The notes: generated from the letters alone by a model not told the origin. A stretch of 53,016 bases of DNA from an uncultured Phycicoccus sp. (GCF_947495705.1 NZ_CANLZR010000015.1:1-53016), one strand, 5' to 3'. Positions 10,778-21,650 are shown, counted from the first letter of the stretch. Translations and numbers: made by a program.

Positions 10778-11503
10778 GTGCCGCTCTACCGTGACGAGGC
10801 GATCGTCCTGCGCACCCACAAGCTGGGTGAGGCCGACCGCATCGTCACCGTGCTCTCGCGGCGGCTCGGCAAGCTCCGCGTCGTCGGCAAGGGGGTACGC
10901 CGCACCAAGTCCCGGTTCGGGGCGCGGCTCGAGCCCGGCATGCGCATCGACGTCCAGTGCTACGAGGGCCGCACCCTCGACACGGTGACGCAGGTCGAGA
11001 CCCTCGACTCGTGGGGCGAGGCCATCGCCCGCGACTACCACTCGTGGACGGCCGCCACCGCCGTCCTCGAGACGTGCGACCGGCTCACCGAGGAGCGCGA
11101 GCCCGCCCTCCAGCAGTACCTGCTGCTCGCCGGGGCGCTGCGCTCGATGGCCCTGCGCGAGCACGAGGCGGGGCTCGTCCTCGACGCCTACCTCCTGCGG
11201 GCGATGGCCATCGGCGGGTACGCCCCCTCGTTCCACGACTGCGCCAAGTGCGGCCTCACCGGCCCGCACCGCGCGTTCCACGTCGCCGCCGGCGGGGTGG
11301 TCTGCCCCGCGTGCCGGCCGCCCGGGTCGGCCGCCCCGGCGCCCGACACGCTGCGCCTCCTCGCCTCGCTCCTCGCGGGCGACTGGGTCCTCGCCGACGC
11401 CTCCGACGACCGGCACCGCCGCGAGGGCAGCGGCCTGACCGCCGCGTTCCTCCAGTGGCACCTCGAACGGGGCATCCGCAGCCTCCGTATGGTGGAGCGG
11501 TGA
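10778..11503 (+). CDS. recO: DNA repair/recombination mediator RecO
   Basis: 241 aa. The N-terminal OB-fold starts [25 protein letters not shown], a classical RecO beginning, and a zinc site is formed by C155/C158 (CAKC) and C176/C179 (CPAC). RecO loads RecA with RecR at single-stranded gaps. GTG at 10778 is chosen because it begins [11 protein letters not shown], matching the family N-terminus, and because GACAAT (10766-10771) lies 6 nt upstream. It overlaps the uppS start by 4 nt, the usual recO-uppS arrangement in actinobacteria. Confidence 0.94.
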   Translation: MPLYRDEAIVLRTHKLGEADRIVTVLSRRLGKLRVVGKGVRRTKSRFGARLEPGMRIDVQCYEGRTLDTVTQVETLDSWGEAIARDYHSWTAATAVLETCDRLTEEREPALQQYLLLAGALRSMALREHEAGLVLDAYLLRAMAIGGYAPSFHDCAKCGLTGPHRAFHVAAGGVVCPACRPPGSAAPAPDTLRLLASLLAGDWVLADASDDRHRREGSGLTAAFLQWHLERGIRSLRMVER

Positions 11504-12294
11504 GCGCGCCGACCCGGTACGAGCAGCCGTTCCCGCACCCCAGTGGCGCCCGGCCCCCGTCCATCCCGGCGGCCAAGCTGCCCCGCCACGTCGCCGTCGT
11601 CATGGACGGCAACGGCCGCTGGGCCAACCAGCGGGGGCTGCCGCGCACCAAGGGCCACGAGGCGGGTGAGGCGGCCCTGCTCGACGTCGTCGCGGGCGCC
11701 ATCGAGGTCGGGGTCACGCACCTGTCGGCGTACGCCTTCTCGACCGAGAACTGGAAGCGCAGCCCCGACGAGGTCCGCTTCCTCATGGGCTTCAACCGCG
11801 ACGTCATCCGCCGCCGGCGCGACCAGCTGCACTCGTGGGGGGTGCGGATGCGCTGGGTCGGGCGCCGGCCCCGGCTGTGGGGCTCGGTCATCCGCGAGCT
11901 CGAGACCGCCCAGGAGCTGACCCGCCACAACACCGGGCTCACGCTGTACTTCTGCGTCAACTACGGCGGCCGCGCCGAGATCGGCGACGCGGTGGGGCGA
12001 CTCGCCGAGGACGTCGCCCGCGGCCGGCTCAAGGCCTCCGCCGTCGACGAGCGCACCGTCGCGCGCTACCTGCCCGAGCCGGACATGCCCGACGTCGACC
12101 TCTTCGTGCGGTCCTCGGGCGAGCAGCGGACGAGCAACTTCCTGCTGTGGCAGAGCGCCTACGCCGAGATGGTGTTCCAGAACCGGTTGTGGCCCGACTA
12201 CGACCGCCGCGACCTCTGGGCCGCGATCGAGTCCTACGTCGACCGCGAGCGCCGGTACGGCGGGGCCGTCGACACCCCCACGCCCGGCGCCTGA
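11500..12294 (+). CDS. uppS: Isoprenyl transferase / polyprenyl diphosphate synthase (UppS family)
   Basis: 264 aa. The cis-prenyltransferase signature [13 protein letters not shown] places the catalytic aspartate at about residue 36, and the C-terminal [16 protein letters not shown] region (about 203-218) holds the isopentenyl diphosphate-binding arginines and serine. In actinobacteria such enzymes make the long-chain polyprenyl phosphate carrier for cell-wall precursors at the membrane surface. The GTG start lies within the recO stop (GTGA). It ends 3 nt from the convergent zur gene with no terminator between. Confidence 0.93.
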   Translation: MSAPTRYEQPFPHPSGARPPSIPAAKLPRHVAVVMDGNGRWANQRGLPRTKGHEAGEAALLDVVAGAIEVGVTHLSAYAFSTENWKRSPDEVRFLMGFNRDVIRRRRDQLHSWGVRMRWVGRRPRLWGSVIRELETAQELTRHNTGLTLYFCVNYGGRAEIGDAVGRLAEDVARGRLKASAVDERTVARYLPEPDMPDVDLFVRSSGEQRTSNFLLWQSAYAEMVFQNRLWPDYDRRDLWAAIESYVDRERRYGGAVDTPTPGA

Positions 12295-12297
12295 CCG

Positions 12298-12714
12298 TCA
12301 GCGGCGCGCGGCGCAGTCGGCGCAGAGGCCGTCGATCTCCAGGGTGTGCCGGACGTCGCTGAACCCGTGCTGGGCGGCGACGGCCTCGGCCCAGCGCTCC
12401 ACCGCGTCCCCGGTCACCTCGACGGTGAGCCCGCACGCCCGGCACACGACGTGGTGGTGGTGCTGGTCGGTGGCGCACGCCCGGTAGATCGCCTCACCGT
12501 CGGCGGTGCGGATGACGTCGACCTCGCCGTCGCCTGCCATGGCCTGGAGGTTGCGGTACACCGTCGCGAGCCCGACCCGGGCGCCCGACGCGGTGAGCGA
12601 GGCGTGGATGTCCTGGGCGGACCGGAACTCCGCGGCTCCCGCGAGCTCGTCGGCGAGGGCCGCGCGCTGGCGGGTCGGGCGGCGCTCCGCCTTGGCCTGG
12701 GGGTGCTCGCTCAT
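12298..12714 (-). CDS. zur: Fur-family zinc uptake regulator
   Basis: 138 aa. The winged-helix DNA-reading segment RVGLATVYRNL is at 46-56, the metal-sensing HHHH run at 85-88, and two CxxC pairs at 91-94 (CRAC) and 131-134 (CADC) form the structural zinc site. Context makes it the zinc regulator: it is the last gene of the znuA-znuC-znuB operon, overlapping znuB by 4 nt, and the operon promoter carries two Zur-like boxes. Repression of znuACB and itself when zinc-bound is expected. Confidence 0.9.
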   Translation of the reverse strand: MSEHPQAKAERRPTRQRAALADELAGAAEFRSAQDIHASLTASGARVGLATVYRNLQAMAGDGEVDVIRTADGEAIYRACATDQHHHHVVCRACGLTVEVTGDAVERWAEAVAAQHGFSDVRHTLEIDGLCADCAARR

Positions 12715-13697
12715 CGGCTCTCGGCCTCCGCAGGGTGCCCGTGCTCGTCGTAGTGGCCCTCGTGGGCCGCGTGCCGGTGGCCGTCGTGCAGGTAGTCGAC
12801 GTGGTCGCCGTGCTCGACCGCCGGGTGGCCGCAGTCGGGGCCGTGCTCGTGGTCGTGCCGTTCGGCGCGGCTGTGCGCGGCGAGCCGGACCCGGCGCAGC
12901 ACTGCCGCGCCCGCGCTGACGAGCAGGAAGGTCGCGATGGCGAGGAGCACGATGGTCCCGCCGGACGGGGTCTCGGCCGCGTAGGACACGACGACGCCGC
13001 CGACGCTGCACAGCACCCCGATGAGGACGGCCCAGCGGACGCTGGCGCCGAAGCTGCGGGCCAGCAGCTGGGCCGTGGCGTTGGGGATGATCATCAGCGC
13101 GCTGATGAGGAGCAGGCCGACGACGCGCATCGACACCACGACCGTCACGGCGGTGAGCACCGCGAGGACGAGGTTGTACGCCATCACGGGCATGCCGGCC
13201 GACCGCGCGTACTCCTCGTCGTTGGCGACGGCGAAGAAGCGGGGCCGCAGCGCCACGGTCGTCACGAGGACGACGACCGCGAGCAGCGCGAGGACGACCA
13301 GGTCGCCGGGGCTCGTCGTGAGGATCGCGCCGAACAGGTAGGCCGTGAGGTTGGCCGGGCTGCCCGCGGTGGAGCGCGCGATGAGGACGACGCCGAGCGC
13401 GATCCCGCCGTAGAACATCACGGCGAGCGCGACGTCGCCGCTCGTGTGGCCCGAGGCCCGGATCAGCTCGATGGCGACCCCGGCCGCGACGGCCGCGACG
13501 AGCGCGGTGACGACCGGCTGCTGACCGGTGAGGATCCCGACCGCGACACCCGCGAGCGCCACGTGCCCCATCCCGTCGCCGATGAGGGACATCCGGCGCT
13601 GGACGAGGAAGGTGCCGACGAGGGGCGCGGCGATGCCGGCGAGCAGTGCGGCCAGCAGGGCCTGGCGCATGAAGTCGAGGGCGAGCAGGTCAGTCAC
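12711..13697 (-). CDS. znuB: Zinc ABC transporter permease
   Basis: 328 aa with eight to nine membrane helices of the ABC-3 family (FMRQALLAALLAGIAAPLVGTFLVQRRMSLIGDG near the start; the conserved loop AGMPVMAYNLVLAVLTA later). Together with ZnuC and ZnuA it imports zinc. Its C-terminal ~45 residues are exceptionally rich in histidine and acids (HDHEHGPDCGH, DGHRHAAHEGHYDEHGH), a cytosolic tail able to bind several metal ions; most ABC-3 permeases lack this. GTG start at 13697 overlaps the end of znuC by 8 nt. Confidence 0.9.
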   Translation of the reverse strand: MTDLLALDFMRQALLAALLAGIAAPLVGTFLVQRRMSLIGDGMGHVALAGVAVGILTGQQPVVTALVAAVAAGVAIELIRASGHTSGDVALAVMFYGGIALGVVLIARSTAGSPANLTAYLFGAILTTSPGDLVVLALLAVVVLVTTVALRPRFFAVANDEEYARSAGMPVMAYNLVLAVLTAVTVVVSMRVVGLLLISALMIIPNATAQLLARSFGASVRWAVLIGVLCSVGGVVVSYAAETPSGGTIVLLAIATFLLVSAGAAVLRRVRLAAHSRAERHDHEHGPDCGHPAVEHGDHVDYLHDGHRHAAHEGHYDEHGHPAEAESR

Positions 13698-14520
13698 GGG
13701 CGGCCTCCTGCGTCGGGTCGAGGGGGCCGCCGCCGAGGACGCGCCGCACCCCCGGGAGGTCGACCGGGTCGTCGTCGTGGTGGTGGCCCGAGCCGGGCCC
13801 GTGGCCCCGCGCCGCCAGGTGAGCGCCGTACTCGGCGGGCGTGCCGTCGAAGTCGACGTGGCCGGCATCCATGCACACGATCCGGGTGACGACGTCGGCC
13901 AGGGCGTCGAGCTCGTGCGTCACGACTAGCATCGAGGTCCCGTCCGCGGCGAGGCGCCGCAGGACGTCCGCGAGGGCGAGCTGGCTGGCGTGGTCGACCC
14001 CGGCGGTCGGCTCGTCCATGACGAGGAGGTCGGGCCGCCCGGCGAGTGCCCGGGCGATGAGGACGCGGCGCTGCTGCCCGCCCGAGAGGGAGGCAACCTC
14101 CTCGTCGGCGCGGTCGGCGAGGCCGACGGCCTCGATGGACTGGGCGACGACGGCGCGGTCCTCGCGACCGGTGGGGCGCCACCAGGGCCGGTGCGGGAGG
14201 CGGCCGACGGCGACGATCTCGGCCACCGTGGCCCGCACTGCAGCAGAGAGCGAGTGCCGCTGCGGGACGTAGCCGAGCCGGGTGTGCTCGCGGAAGCGGT
14301 CGCGGGGGGTGCCGAGGAGCAGCACCTCGCCGCCGTGCTGCTCGGTGAGGCCGAGCAGCCCCCGGACGAGGGTCGACTTGCCCGAGCCGTTGGGGCCGAG
14401 CAGCGCGACGACCTCACCGGGGTGCACGGTGAGGTCGACCCCGGACACCACCGTCCGGTCGGCGTACCCGAAGGCCGCCGACCGGAGGTCGATGAGCGGG
14501 GTCGCGGCGCTCACCGGCAT
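13690..14520 (-). CDS. znuC: Zinc ABC transporter ATP-binding protein
   Basis: 276 aa. Walker A GPNGSGKST at 42-50, Q-loop VPQRHS near 85, ABC signature LSGGQQ at 145-150 and Walker B LLVMDEP at 165-171 with the catalytic glutamate, then the H-loop in VVTHELD. The C-terminal extension contains GHGPGSGHHHDDD, again histidine-rich. Its start overlaps the znuA stop by 10 nt, so translation is coupled. Confidence 0.92.
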   Translation of the reverse strand: MPVSAATPLIDLRSAAFGYADRTVVSGVDLTVHPGEVVALLGPNGSGKSTLVRGLLGLTEQHGGEVLLLGTPRDRFREHTRLGYVPQRHSLSAAVRATVAEIVAVGRLPHRPWWRPTGREDRAVVAQSIEAVGLADRADEEVASLSGGQQRRVLIARALAGRPDLLVMDEPTAGVDHASQLALADVLRRLAADGTSMLVVTHELDALADVVTRIVCMDAGHVDFDGTPAEYGAHLAARGHGPGSGHHHDDDPVDLPGVRRVLGGGPLDPTQEAARD

Positions 14521-15440
14521 CCCTGGCCCTCGCGGAGGACCTCGAGGTTGCTGCGCATGACCTCGAGGTAGTCCGAGCCCTGCGAGGCGTCGGTGAGGCC
14601 CTCGACGGGGTCGAGGACCGCGACGGTGGCGCCGGTCTCGCGGGCGAGGGTCTCGGCGAGGGCGGGGGAGACGAGGGTCTCGCTGTAGACGGTCGTCACG
14701 CCGTACTGCTCGACGCGGGCGGCGAGGTCACGCAGGGCCGCGGCGTCCGGCTCGGCGTCGGGGCTGATGCCGGTGATCCCCTCCTGGCTGAGGCCGTACT
14801 GCTCGGCGAGGTAGGCGAAGGCCGTGTGGGCCGTCACGAGCTCGGTGCTCTCACACGACGCCAGCCCCGCCTCGAACTCGGCGTCGAGGGTGCGGAGGTC
14901 GGCGACGACGGCCTCGGTGTTGGCCCGGTAGCCGGCGGCGTTGGCCGGGTCCTCGGCGGCGAAGCGCTCGCCGATGGCGGTCGCGACCTGCTGGAAGCGC
15001 ACCGGGTCGAGCCAGAAGTGCGGGTCCTGGCCGGAGGCGTGCTCGGCGTGCTCCTCGGGGGACTCGTCGGCGTGGTCGTCGTCCGTGGCGTCGAGGCCGA
15101 GGTCTGCGGCGGCGGCGACGTCGAGCCCGGCGTCGGCGGCCTCGTTGGCCACGGCGTCGTCGACGGCGGGCTGGAACCCGCTGAGGTACACGACGACGTC
15201 GCTGCCGGTCATCCGGGCGACGTCCTTGGGGGTCAGCTCGAGGTCGTGGGGCTCGGCGCCGGGCTTGGTCAGGGCGGTGACCTCGACGAGGTCGCCACCG
15301 ATGCGCTCGGACGCCCACTGGAGGGGGTAGAAGGAGGCGGTCACCTGGAGCCGGCCGTCGTCACCGGCTGCGGCGCCCGACCCGCACGCCGTGAGGGCGA
15401 GCAGGGCGGTCGAGGCGAGGGCCGGCACGAGACGCTTCAT
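14511..15440 (-). CDS. znuA: Zinc ABC transporter substrate-binding lipoprotein
   Basis: 309 aa, exported. A signal peptide ends in the lipobox LTAC with lipidated C19. The cluster A-I fold is clear: VTASFYPLQWASERIGGDLVEV, PHDLELTPKD (first metal histidine), the acidic/histidine-rich loop DDDHADESPEEHAEH near 120-135, DPHFWLDP and a later VTAHTAFAYLAEQYGL. The histidine-rich loop marks zinc-type members. First gene of the operon; the start MKRLVPAL is preceded directly by the double Zur box, so repressor binding would cover the start region. Confidence 0.92.
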   Translation of the reverse strand: MKRLVPALASTALLALTACGSGAAAGDDGRLQVTASFYPLQWASERIGGDLVEVTALTKPGAEPHDLELTPKDVARMTGSDVVVYLSGFQPAVDDAVANEAADAGLDVAAAADLGLDATDDDHADESPEEHAEHASGQDPHFWLDPVRFQQVATAIGERFAAEDPANAAGYRANTEAVVADLRTLDAEFEAGLASCESTELVTAHTAFAYLAEQYGLSQEGITGISPDAEPDAAALRDLAARVEQYGVTTVYSETLVSPALAETLARETGATVAVLDPVEGLTDASQGSDYLEVMRSNLEVLREGQGCR

Positions 15441-15476
15441 GACAACCATTCTCATCTGTAATGAGAACCGTTGTCA
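15440..15476 (-). promoter_or_regulatory. Double Zur-type operator upstream of znuA
   Basis: Two near-palindromic boxes, TGACAACCATTCTCAT (15440-15455) and ATGAGAACCGTTGTCA (15461-15476), are themselves inverted copies of each other around 15458. Each fits the Fur/Zur-like pattern TGAnAACnnTTnTCA. They abut the znuA start codon, so both could bind Zur dimers and block the promoter. The assignment rests on pattern and context. Confidence 0.75.
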
Positions 15477-15486
15477 AACGAGCAGG

Positions 15487-15771
15487 TCAGCCGCGAGGGG
15501 CCATCTGGGTCACGAGGATCGCGAACAGCAGGGCGATGACGGCCACCCGCATCAGCTTCTCGGCGCCGGACAGCCGCGGCCACGCGAGAGCGAGGATCCA
15601 GGAGAGCAGCAGCAGGACGACGACGAGGAGCAGCCATCCCGGCGGCGGCAGGAGCACCCCGGCGACCGCGAGGGCGAGGACGAGGAGGAACGGGACGAGG
15701 CGGGGCAGCCCGTTCAGCCACGAGATCGCGGGCAGGCTGGCTCGTTCGAAGGACTCACGCAGGGTCGACAC
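15487..15771 (-). CDS. Small membrane protein (DUF6703-like)
   Basis: 94 aa from a GTG at 15771 ([12 protein letters not shown]); a TTG three codons upstream is an alternative. After a short cytosolic N-terminus there are three hydrophobic segments: [35 protein letters not shown] and [17 protein letters not shown]. The LPRLVPFLL start, a proline-rich turn (LPPPGW) and [14 protein letters not shown] match my recollection of the actinobacterial DUF6703 family, of unknown function. It lies between znuA and glyQS and may share nothing with either. Confidence 0.65.
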   Translation of the reverse strand: MSTLRESFERASLPAISWLNGLPRLVPFLLVLALAVAGVLLPPPGWLLLVVVLLLLSWILALAWPRLSGAEKLMRVAVIALLFAILVTQMAPRG

Positions 15772-15865
15772 GAGAACCAAGCCTACGGGCGCCGTGGATC
15801 GCCGCCGCGGGCCCCGCCCGTCGGGCCCGCACCAAACCGGTTCGGAGCGGCGACCGGCCGCCGGT

Positions 15866-15871
15866 TAGCCT
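15866..15871 (+). promoter_or_regulatory. -10 element for leaderless glycyl-tRNA synthetase
   Basis: TAGCCT seven bases before the ATG at 15879, with no ribosome-binding site in between. One of the recurring leaderless arrangements. Confidence 0.5.
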
Positions 15872-15878
15872 TGCGCGC

Positions 15879-17285
<1,407 letters not shown>

Positions 17286-17292
17286 CGCGGGT

Positions 17293-19623
17293 TCACCCCT
17301 CGGGGCCGAACTCGTCCCACACGCTCTGGGCCGCCTCGGGCATGCCCGCCCGGTCCAGCGCGCCGGCCAGGGCCTGCGCCGCTTCCACCTGCTCGCGGCG
17401 CAGCCCGGCCCGGCGCAGCGCAGCGAGGCTGGCCCGTAGCTGCGGCTCGCCCTCCTCCAGGCGGTCCGCGTCCGCGAGGACGATGCCGCGCTCGGCGCCC
17501 AGGACGAGGGCGAAGTCGCCGCCGACCAGGTCCACGGCCCGCCCGAGCCGGTCGACCGCCTCGTCGACCCGCCCGGCGGCGGCCAGCAGATGGGCGCCCT
17601 GGCGCAGGATGTCCGGCTCGAGCACCTCGGCGTCGAACTCCTCGGCCTCCGCGGTGTCGAGCCCGGCCGTGAAGCGCTCGACCGACTCGAGCACGGCGTC
17701 GAGGTCGGCGACGCCGGCGTCGAGGTCCCCGGTCGTGGCCCGCAGGGCCGCCCGGGACCGGGAGGCCGCCAGGACGACGTCGACCGCCCCGCTCGCGTGG
17801 GCTGCGTCGAGGGCGTGCTCGAGGTGGGCCGCCGCCGCCTCGTGGTCGGCGTCGTCCCAGGCGCTCATCCCGGCCCGGTACTCCGCGTGGCCGACCTCGC
17901 GCAGGCGCTGCTCGGCGGTGAAGGCGGCCGAGGCCGTCGTGAACGCCCGCCGGGCGTCGGCCCACGCGCCGAGGGCGGTCGAGGCGTTGCCGAGCGCCCA
18001 CGCCGTGGGACCGACGAGGGTGGGGATGTGCTGCTGGATGACCGGCAGGGCCGCCTCGAGCAGCTCGGCGGCCTCGGCGGGCCGGCCGGCCTCGACCCAG
18101 GCCACGCCGAGGTGGCGTTGGGCGACGGCGAGCGCGACCGGGTCCCGGAGCCGGACGGCGCTGGCGAGCGCGTCCGCGGCGTAGCGCTCGAGCCGGTCCC
18201 AGTCGCCCAGCTCGACGAGGAGGTCGCAGAACGCGAACAGGGTCGTCATCCGCGGCGCGTCCGCGGTGCCCGACGCCGCGACGGCCTGCTCGTGGAGCGC
18301 GACCGCGGTCTCGACGTCGCCGACGGCGCGGGCGGTGCGGGCGCGCAGGTCCAGCGCCTGCGCCCGGATGACGGGGTTGTCGGCGGCCGTGCGTTCGGCC
18401 TCGTCGACGAGCGCCTGCACGGCCCCCGGCCCCGCCGAGGCGGCGAACGGCGCGGCGTCGAGCAGGCACAGGGCCCGGCGCGTCGGCCGGCCCGCGGCGG
18501 CGTACAGCGCGGCCGCCCGCTCCAGCACGGCGACGGCGTCGCCGGGGCGTGTCGAGAGGGCGTACCAGCGCCACACGGCGGCCGCCGCCTCGGTGTGCCC
18601 GGCGGCCTCCAGGTCGGCGGCCGACCGGTGCACGGCGGCTCGGGCGTCCGCGGTCCGGGGTGAGCCCGGTCCGTGGTCGCGCAGGGTGGTGCGCACCTCG
18701 AGCACGGCGAGGTCGGCGCGGGCATGGGCGGCGCCCTCGGCGTCCCCGGCCCGCTCGGCTGCGGCCTCGGCGTCCTCCAGCCGGGCGCGCTCGCGGGCAG
18801 GGTCGCGCAGCAGGTACGACGACGAACGGTCCAGCGACGCGGCGGCGGCCCACTCGGCGGGGGAGCGGAGCAGGGGGCGGACCGTGTCGCGGGCCGCCAT
18901 CCAGCCGCGCAGGGCCCTCTCGAGCCCGGGCTCGAGCTCGCGGCGCGCCGCGGCGACCCGGCGGGCCAGTGCGACGACGTCGTCGCCGGACCTCGGGTCG
19001 GGCGCCGTCGGCCCCGGATGCGGGTCGATGCCGGGGAGCCGGGTCGGCGGCAGCGTCGGCTCGGGGGCCACGAGGTCGTCGTCGAGGGCCGCGGCCAGTC
19101 GCGCGTCCGCTCCCTCGACAGCGCGGGCCGTGGCGGCGAGGTCGCGCTGGAGGTCCGCCACCGCCCGCCCGTCGACGAGGTCCGGGGCCAGCCCGAGCCG
19201 CTGCCCGTGGCGGAGCACCCAGGCGGCGGTCCCCGCGAACCACATCCGCTGCGTCTCGTCCTGCGCGGTACCGAGCCACGCGAGGCGGGGGAGGAGGAGG
19301 TCGACCGCGCGGTCGGTGTTGCCGAGGCGGACGAGGACCCGCAGGCAGCAGGCGACGGCCTCGCTGCGCGAGGGGTCGTCGCGTACGAGGGGCCAGGCGC
19401 CCCGGAAGGAGGCGACGGCCCCGTCGAGGTCGTGGAGGCGTGAGCGCAGGTCGGCGTCGTGCGCGAGGGCCGCCCCGGGGGCGTGGGAGCAGGCGAGGCG
19501 TCCGCTGACGACCGGCTCCAGCAGCTGCAGGCCGCGGCGCGGGTCGTCGACGCCCACGCGCACCGCCTGGCGGTCGGCCTCGCAGGCGGGACACGGCGCG
19601 GAGGGGACGGGGTCCCGGTGCAT
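17293..19623 (-). CDS. Large TPR-like repeat protein of unknown function
   Basis: 776 aa, cytosolic, made almost entirely of helical repeats rich in alanine (for example RAQALDLRARTARAVGDVETAVALHEQA, AVAQRHLGVAWVEAGRPAEAAELLEAALPV), typical of tetratricopeptide-type scaffolds. The first residues contain PCPACEAD with C11 and C14, suggesting a small metal- or redox-binding N-terminus. ATG 19623 is chosen: GGAGG lies 9 nt upstream on the coding strand; the much longer open frame above it overlaps the divergent sigma-fusion gene and is a shadow. It is transcribed divergently from that gene (169 bp between starts) and may act in the same pathway. Confidence 0.65.
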   Translation of the reverse strand: MHRDPVPSAPCPACEADRQAVRVGVDDPRRGLQLLEPVVSGRLACSHAPGAALAHDADLRSRLHDLDGAVASFRGAWPLVRDDPSRSEAVACCLRVLVRLGNTDRAVDLLLPRLAWLGTAQDETQRMWFAGTAAWVLRHGQRLGLAPDLVDGRAVADLQRDLAATARAVEGADARLAAALDDDLVAPEPTLPPTRLPGIDPHPGPTAPDPRSGDDVVALARRVAAARRELEPGLERALRGWMAARDTVRPLLRSPAEWAAAASLDRSSSYLLRDPARERARLEDAEAAAERAGDAEGAAHARADLAVLEVRTTLRDHGPGSPRTADARAAVHRSAADLEAAGHTEAAAAVWRWYALSTRPGDAVAVLERAAALYAAAGRPTRRALCLLDAAPFAASAGPGAVQALVDEAERTAADNPVIRAQALDLRARTARAVGDVETAVALHEQAVAASGTADAPRMTTLFAFCDLLVELGDWDRLERYAADALASAVRLRDPVALAVAQRHLGVAWVEAGRPAEAAELLEAALPVIQQHIPTLVGPTAWALGNASTALGAWADARRAFTTASAAFTAEQRLREVGHAEYRAGMSAWDDADHEAAAAHLEHALDAAHASGAVDVVLAASRSRAALRATTGDLDAGVADLDAVLESVERFTAGLDTAEAEEFDAEVLEPDILRQGAHLLAAAGRVDEAVDRLGRAVDLVGGDFALVLGAERGIVLADADRLEEGEPQLRASLAALRRAGLRREQVEAAQALAGALDRAGMPEAAQSVWDEFGPEG

Positions 19624-19791
19624 CAGGATGTACCTCCGGTGGCGGCGGGCGACGAGGACGTCAGCCCCGACCAGTGTCTCGATCGAACCACGTCGGGCGC
19701 GGTGCGGACACCGCGGGGTGGCTCTGGGAGGCCGGGTGACGGGTCCGGTCCGCATCCCGTGGTGCCACGATGGCGAGGAGGAGGTGACGGG

Positions 19792-21582
19792 ATGACCGGC
19801 CAGCGGCCCCGGCGGCCCGACGAGGCTGCCGACTTCGGGGAGTTCGCCGCGGCTCGGCAGGGGCCGGCCCTGCGTGCGGCCGTCCTCGTGACCGGGGACC
19901 GGCCGGCCGGGGAGCGCGTGGCGCTCGGGGCCCTCGTGGCGGTGGCGGCGCACTGGGCGGCGGCGCGTGAGGACGGCCCCGACCGTTGGCTGCGGCGGGT
20001 GCTCTACCGCGACGCCGTGTCCGCCGCGACCGCCGCCCGGGTCGACGAAGCCGCCACCGACGGCGCCCTTCACGCCGATCCCGACACCGACCCCGACGAC
20101 ATCGGCGAGCGCCGGGACGCGGTGCGAGCGGCGCTCGCGGGGCTGGAGCCCCGCCGCCGCGCGGTCGCCGTCCTGCGCTGGCTCGACGAGCGCACCGAGG
20201 CCGAGACGGCCGAGGCCCTCGCGGTGCCGGCGGAGGAGGTGGCCGCCGACCTCGAGGTGGCCCGCGAGGCCCTGACCGCCCACGGCGCGCTCCACCTCGG
20301 CGGGCGGGCGCCGTCGGACGGCGAGGCGCGCGACCTGCTCGAGCTGGTGGCGGACGAGGTGCCCGACCTCGCGCTCGCCGCACCGGCGTGGGCCGCCGCG
20401 GACGAGCGGCACCGGACCGTCCGGCGCAGGGTCGTCGTCGGCGGGGGAGTGGCCGTCGCCGGCGCGGTGGCGGCGATGGCGCTCACCGGGGGGGACGAGC
20501 CGCTCCCGCTCCCACGCCCCTCGACCGGCCCGAGCACTGCCGACGGGCGGCTGCCGGAGGTCTCGGTGGCGGGCGTCCGCATCCTCCTCGCCCCCGACCC
20601 GCAGGGCGAGCCGCTGCTCCCGCTGTACCCCGACGCCCCGCGGCTCGCGCTGTCGCCGCGGCTGGGTCCGGGGGTCGACCGCCCCCTGCAGATCCTGTCC
20701 CCGGCCGGCAGCACGGCCTCGGTGCGGGCGGTGTACCTCATCCAGACCGGTGCCGACGCGTACCGGCCTGCGCTGTCCCTGCCGCGCCAGACCGCGCAGG
20801 TGCAGCTCGTCGCGATGGCGCCGTTGCGCCCCACCGTGCTGGGTGACGGGACCTCCGTGCCGAGGCTCGGACCGCGCACCATCGACGCGGACCGGCACCG
20901 GCTCGTCTTCCCCCAGCCCGGTGCCGTCGTCGTCCTCGAGGTGCGCTCGGCCCGCACCCGTCGCATCCCGGTCGACGACGACGGGCTCGTCGAGGCCGGG
21001 TGGGCGACCGACGGCCTGACCGTGGTCGCCCGCAGCGCCGAGAACGGGTGGCTCGTCGACTCCCGGTCCGGCGAGGTCACCCGGGCGAGCACGGAGGTCC
21101 ACGCGGGCTGGGCCGACATCGCCGTGGCGCCCGGCCGGGCCACGGTCCGGACGTTCTCCGGCTCGGGGCGCATCACCGGGGCGCGGGAGCTGACCGGCCC
21201 CGACCTCGACGTGTACGGCCCCTCGATCTCGAACATCGAGGGCTGGGCCTGCCGCGCGACGTACTTCGGGGCGATGCCCGCCACCCGCTCGCGGATGCAG
21301 GGGCTCGTCGCGGTGCAGGGCGACCTGCGGCCCAGCCCGCGGATCCTCGCTGCGGCGCCCACGTCGGACGTGCCGCTCGGGGCCTACCGTCCGCTGGCCT
21401 GGGGGCCCCGCGACACGGTCCTCCTCGAGTCCCGGTCCGTGGGCGGGGTCTTCCCGGACCCGGCCACCCGGGTGCTGGCGTGGGACGTCATCACCGACCG
21501 GCTCTACCGGGTGGGCGAGGTGGACCGCCCGCACCGCGACGCGCCGGACGAGCAGGGGTTCACCGGCGTGTGGGCTCTCTGA
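19792..21582 (+). CDS. Membrane-anchored SigE-family sigma-like / beta-propeller fusion protein, copy 1
   Basis: 596 aa. Residues 14-73 (FGEFAAARQGPALRAAVLVTGD through GPDRWLRRVLYRD) resemble region 2 of SigE-family ECF sigma factors, and 111-162 (LAGLEPRRRAVAVLRWLDERTEAETAEAL) resemble region 4 with its helix-turn-helix. After a linker, 180-201 (DLLELVADEVPDLALAAPAW) matches the juxtamembrane start of membrane proteins usually encoded next to SigE-type genes. One helix (about 214-231, VVVGGGVAVAGAVAAMAL) follows basic residues, and 240-596 is a beta-rich domain with repeating strands (GAVVVLEVRSARTRRI, GWLVDSRSGEV), probably a propeller on the outside. GAGGAGGAGG at 19775-19783 is a strong ribosome-binding site. 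Confidence 0.7.
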   Translation: MTGQRPRRPDEAADFGEFAAARQGPALRAAVLVTGDRPAGERVALGALVAVAAHWAAAREDGPDRWLRRVLYRDAVSAATAARVDEAATDGALHADPDTDPDDIGERRDAVRAALAGLEPRRRAVAVLRWLDERTEAETAEALAVPAEEVAADLEVAREALTAHGALHLGGRAPSDGEARDLLELVADEVPDLALAAPAWAAADERHRTVRRRVVVGGGVAVAGAVAAMALTGGDEPLPLPRPSTGPSTADGRLPEVSVAGVRILLAPDPQGEPLLPLYPDAPRLALSPRLGPGVDRPLQILSPAGSTASVRAVYLIQTGADAYRPALSLPRQTAQVQLVAMAPLRPTVLGDGTSVPRLGPRTIDADRHRLVFPQPGAVVVLEVRSARTRRIPVDDDGLVEAGWATDGLTVVARSAENGWLVDSRSGEVTRASTEVHAGWADIAVAPGRATVRTFSGSGRITGARELTGPDLDVYGPSISNIEGWACRATYFGAMPATRSRMQGLVAVQGDLRPSPRILAAAPTSDVPLGAYRPLAWGPRDTVLLESRSVGGVFPDPATRVLAWDVITDRLYRVGEVDRPHRDAPDEQGFTGVWAL

Positions 21583-21650
21583 CCTGCGCCCCAGCCGGGC
21601 CCGGGGTCGCCGCGCGGAACGGTGGGACGATGGTGCCGAGGTGGTGCGCG

